Source: Nocardioides sp.
Lineage (GTDB): Bacteria; Actinomycetota; Actinomycetes; Propionibacteriales; Nocardioidaceae
Reading direction: 5' to 3'
NCBI RefSeq assembly: GCF_004803405.1
Contig: NZ_SSXI01000330.1
Location: 1-32,561 of the forward strand
DNA: 32,561 bases
In this document: positions 30,227 to 32,561 of the stretch, piece by piece
Numbering within the stretch: the stretch's first letter is position 1
Layout: the number at the start of each line of letters is the position of its first letter
Program-made: the position numbers and the translations under genes
Notes under the pieces: model-generated
What the model was told of the DNA's origin: nothing
Databases searched by the model: none
The model's input: the letters and a program-made list of their open reading frames with translations, nothing else

Positions 30227-32377
30227 ATGTCCCAGACGCAGCCCGCCCGCGGCGTGCACCTCCGCCGCGGAGACACCAGCCTGGCGGTCCGCCTGGACTC
30301 CACCGAGCTCCCGTGCATCCTCCACTGGGGACCGGATCTCGGCGACCTCGCGGTGGAGCACCTGGCCGACCTCCTCCGCTCGCTGGAGATGCCGACCGAC
30401 GACGGGGCGATCTACCAGCACTCGTGGGCGTCCGTGCTGCCGCAGCAGACCAGCGGCTGGGTCGGACGTCCGGGTCTGCTGGGCAGCCGTGGCGGTCAGG
30501 CCTGGGCCCTGACCTTCGACTCGGTCGACCACACGGTCACGGAGTCGAGCGAATGCACCCGGCTCACCAGCGTCGCACTGGACGCGTCGGCCGGGGTGGA
30601 GGTGACCACCGAGATCGAGCTGTTCGGCAACGGTCTGCTGCGACTGCGCGCCTGCGTGCGGAACCTGGCGGAGACGCCCTATGAGGTGACGCTGCTCGAG
30701 CCGGCTCTGCCGGTGCCGGCCGAGGCCGACGAACTGCTGGACATGGCGGGGCGACACGCCCACGAGCGCACCCCCCAGCGCCACGCGTTCACCCAGGGGC
30801 AGCACGTCCGAGAGGCCTGGGGCGGACGTCCCGGCCACGACTCGGCCACCGTGCTGTGCGCCGGCCGGTCCGGGTTCGGCTTCCGGTCCGGTCGGGTCTG
30901 GGGTGTCCACCTCGGCTGGAGCGGCAACCAGGTGCTCTGCGCGGAGAGCTCCTTCACCGGCTGGAAGCTGCTGCGTGGAGGCGAGCTGCTCATGCCCGGC
31001 GAGATGGTGCTGGGTCACGACGAGACCTATGCCTCGCCGTGGCTCTACGCCTCGTGGGGGGAGGGGCTCGATGCCTTCTCCGGTCGCTTCCACGAGCACC
31101 TCAGGGCGCGCGAGGCCCACCCACGGCGCGAGCGACCCGTGCTCCTCAACACCTGGGAGGCGGTCTACTTCGACCTGGACCTGGACAAGCTCGTCGAGCT
31201 CGCCGTTCGGGCTGCCGAGCTGGGCGTCGAGCGGTATGTCCTCGACGACGGCTGGTTCAGGGGGCGGCGCGACGACAGGAGCTCCCTGGGCGACTGGGTC
31301 GTGGACGAGGACGTGTTCCCGGACGGCCTTGCACCGCTGGTGAAGACGGTGCGCAGCCTGGGCATGGAGTTCGGGCTGTGGTTCGAGCCCGAGATGGTCA
31401 GCCTCGACTCGGAGCTGGCACGGGCGCATCCCGAGTGGATCCTGGGGACCCACGCCGGTCCTGGCATCAGCTCACGCCACCAGCACGTTCTCGACCTGAC
31501 CAATGAGGACGCCTGGGACCACGTCTTCGGCCAGATCTCGACGCTGGTGGACCGCTACGGAATCGGCTACATCAAGTGGGACCACAACCGTGCGCTGACC
31601 GGTGCCGGTCGCGGCCGGGACCGCACCCCGGGTGTCCACCGGCAGACCCTCGCGGCCTACCGCCTGATGGACGCACTCCGTGCGAGGCACCCGGGCCTGG
31701 AGATCGAGTCCTGCTGCGGGGGTGGCGGACGGCTCGACCTGGGAGTCCTCGAACGGACCGACCGGGTCTGGGTCTCCGACTGCATCGACGCGCACGAGCG
31801 GCATCGTCTGGTCCGATGGACGGGGCTGACGCTCCCGCCCGAGCTGATGGGCACCCACGTGGGATCGGGCGCCGACCACATCACCGGGCGCCAGCACACC
31901 CTCCGCTTCCGTGCCGGCACCGCTCTCTGGGGACATCTCGGTGTCGAGTGGGACCTCACCACCATCTCGGAGGAGGAGCGGGAGGAGCTCCGGTCCTGGA
32001 TCGCGCTGCACAAGCGGTTCCGCGGGCTCCTCCACTCCGGTCGCGTCGTGCGGGCGGACACCGGGCACGACGCCCTCCAGCTGGACGGCGTGGTCGCCGT
32101 CGACGGGCTCGAGGCACTGTTCCGACTGTCGGCGCTGAACCTCACCCTGGGCCGGCCGGCCGGTCGCCTCCGGATCCCCGGCCTGATCCCGGAGACGGCG
32201 TACCGGGTGACGCCGGTGCCCCTCACCGTGTCGCCCGAGGGCCGACCGCGGCCAGCGTGGTACGACGGCGGCGTGGTGATGAGCGGCCGACTGCTCGACG
32301 AGGTCGGCCTGGTCGCGCCGCTGCTGGGGGCCGACGAGCTGGTCATCGTGCATGTGGTGGCCCAAGGGGCGTCGTGA
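30227..32377 (+). CDS. Cytoplasmic GH36 alpha-galactosidase
   Basis: A 716-residue family GH36 enzyme releasing alpha-linked galactose, as from raffinose-type sugars or galactomanno-oligosaccharides. The N-terminal beta-supersandwich is followed by the barrel with LNTWEAVYFDLD, YVLDDGWFRGRRDD, GLWFEPEMVS, nucleophile Asp452 in YIKWDHNR and acid/base Asp518 in WVSDCIDA. The substrate-binding motif reads ESCCGGGGR, with Cys where many relatives have Ser. No signal peptide. ATG 30227 has AGGAG at 30212-30216 with a long 10-base spacer. The 75-base gap after GH51, unlike the overlaps upstream, leaves room for a separate promoter, but the gene is probably in the same operon. Confidence 0.95.
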   Translation: MSQTQPARGVHLRRGDTSLAVRLDSTELPCILHWGPDLGDLAVEHLADLLRSLEMPTDDGAIYQHSWASVLPQQTSGWVGRPGLLGSRGGQAWALTFDSVDHTVTESSECTRLTSVALDASAGVEVTTEIELFGNGLLRLRACVRNLAETPYEVTLLEPALPVPAEADELLDMAGRHAHERTPQRHAFTQGQHVREAWGGRPGHDSATVLCAGRSGFGFRSGRVWGVHLGWSGNQVLCAESSFTGWKLLRGGELLMPGEMVLGHDETYASPWLYASWGEGLDAFSGRFHEHLRAREAHPRRERPVLLNTWEAVYFDLDLDKLVELAVRAAELGVERYVLDDGWFRGRRDDRSSLGDWVVDEDVFPDGLAPLVKTVRSLGMEFGLWFEPEMVSLDSELARAHPEWILGTHAGPGISSRHQHVLDLTNEDAWDHVFGQISTLVDRYGIGYIKWDHNRALTGAGRGRDRTPGVHRQTLAAYRLMDALRARHPGLEIESCCGGGGRLDLGVLERTDRVWVSDCIDAHERHRLVRWTGLTLPPELMGTHVGSGADHITGRQHTLRFRAGTALWGHLGVEWDLTTISEEEREELRSWIALHKRFRGLLHSGRVVRADTGHDALQLDGVVAVDGLEALFRLSALNLTLGRPAGRLRIPGLIPETAYRVTPVPLTVSPEGRPRPAWYDGGVVMSGRLLDEVGLVAPLLGADELVIVHVVAQGAS

Positions 32378-32406
32378 CGGGAGGCGACGAAGTGCCTGGC
32401 GCCGGC

Positions 32407-32438
32407 CCCCGACGCATCGGTCCGCGGACCTCTCGGGG
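32407..32438 (+). terminator. Nested hairpin after the GH36 gene
   Basis: CCCCGA (32407-32412) pairs with TCGGGG (32433-32438), enclosing the palindrome GGTCCGCGGACC (32419-32430). It lies 29 bases past the GH36 stop and just before the putative -10 box of the last gene. No T tract is present. Confidence 0.4.
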
Positions 32439-32450
32439 CACAATGGCCCG

Positions 32451-32561
32451 GTGCTGACCGCCCGCCGAGTGCCCCGCCGCCGGGTCGCGCTCCCGGCGGC
32501 GCTCAGCAGCGTGGAGACGGTCGTCGCGCTCGCGCTCGCGCACGTCGCGGCCGGCGGAGAG
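32451..32561 (+). CDS. Unrecognised protein, N-terminal fragment cut by the window end
   Basis: GTG 32451 opens a frame that stays open to the last base, giving 37 residues. A basic lead (LTARRVPRRRVALPA) is followed by a hydrophobic stretch (VETVVALALAHVAAGG), which could be a signal anchor or the first membrane helix. CACAAT (32439-32444), one base off TANNNT, lies six bases before the GTG, the same leaderless spacing seen at other starts in the window. No family can be assigned from so short a piece. Confidence 0.45.
   Translation, partial: MLTARRVPRRRVALPAALSSVETVVALALAHVAAGGE

Overview
The window is very GC-rich, with codon third positions almost always G or C, and its core gene order is that of a high-GC Gram-positive actinobacterium. 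The chain from a SIS-domain protein through ahcY, mtrA, mtrB, lpqB, a ComF-type phosphoribosyltransferase, long hpf, ndk, mreBCD, mrdA and rodA suggests the Propionibacteriales, and Nocardioides or a close relative is my best guess from gene order and protein wording. No rRNA, tRNA, CRISPR array or insertion sequence is visible.

Region 1 (1-13253) is housekeeping and signalling. It holds the 3' part of a SIS-domain gene, an acyltransferase-3 membrane protein, a DUF808 membrane protein preceded by a probable 17-codon leaderless ORF, ahcY, the two-component system mtrA-mtrB with its lipoprotein partner lpqB, a ComF-like protein, the ribosome hibernation factor hpf after a 427-base structured gene-free stretch, a LuxR-type response regulator, a YcaQ-family DNA glycosylase-like protein and ndk. 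Several genes have a TANNNT-type -10 hexamer only 6-7 bases before the start codon, which points to leaderless mRNAs.

Region 2 (13452-19869) is a tightly packed cell-elongation operon: mreB-mreC-mreD-mrdA(PBP2)-rodA plus a HIT-superfamily-like protein. Every junction is a TGATG, ATGA or GTGA overlap. MreB, MreC and MreD organise the elongation machinery, RodA is the glycosyltransferase and PBP2 the transpeptidase.

Region 3 (20403-32377) is a carbohydrate-utilisation locus arranged divergently. On the minus strand lie two ABC permeases, a lipoprotein sugar-binding protein and a GH35 beta-galactosidase. On the plus strand lie a LacI-family regulator, a GH42 beta-galactosidase, a GH51 alpha-L-arabinofuranosidase and a GH36 alpha-galactosidase. 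The 112-base divergent intergenic region carries two identical 18-base copies of a perfect palindromic operator (TGTTGACGTCAACA). All four glycosidases lack signal peptides, so the locus looks like an import-then-hydrolyse system for mixed galactosyl/arabinosyl oligosaccharides, for example arabinogalactan or galactomannan fragments. It has no ATPase and no secreted depolymerase of its own. A small single-pass membrane protein gene and a 12-base tandem repeat lie between regions 2 and 3, and the window ends inside an unrecognised partial gene.
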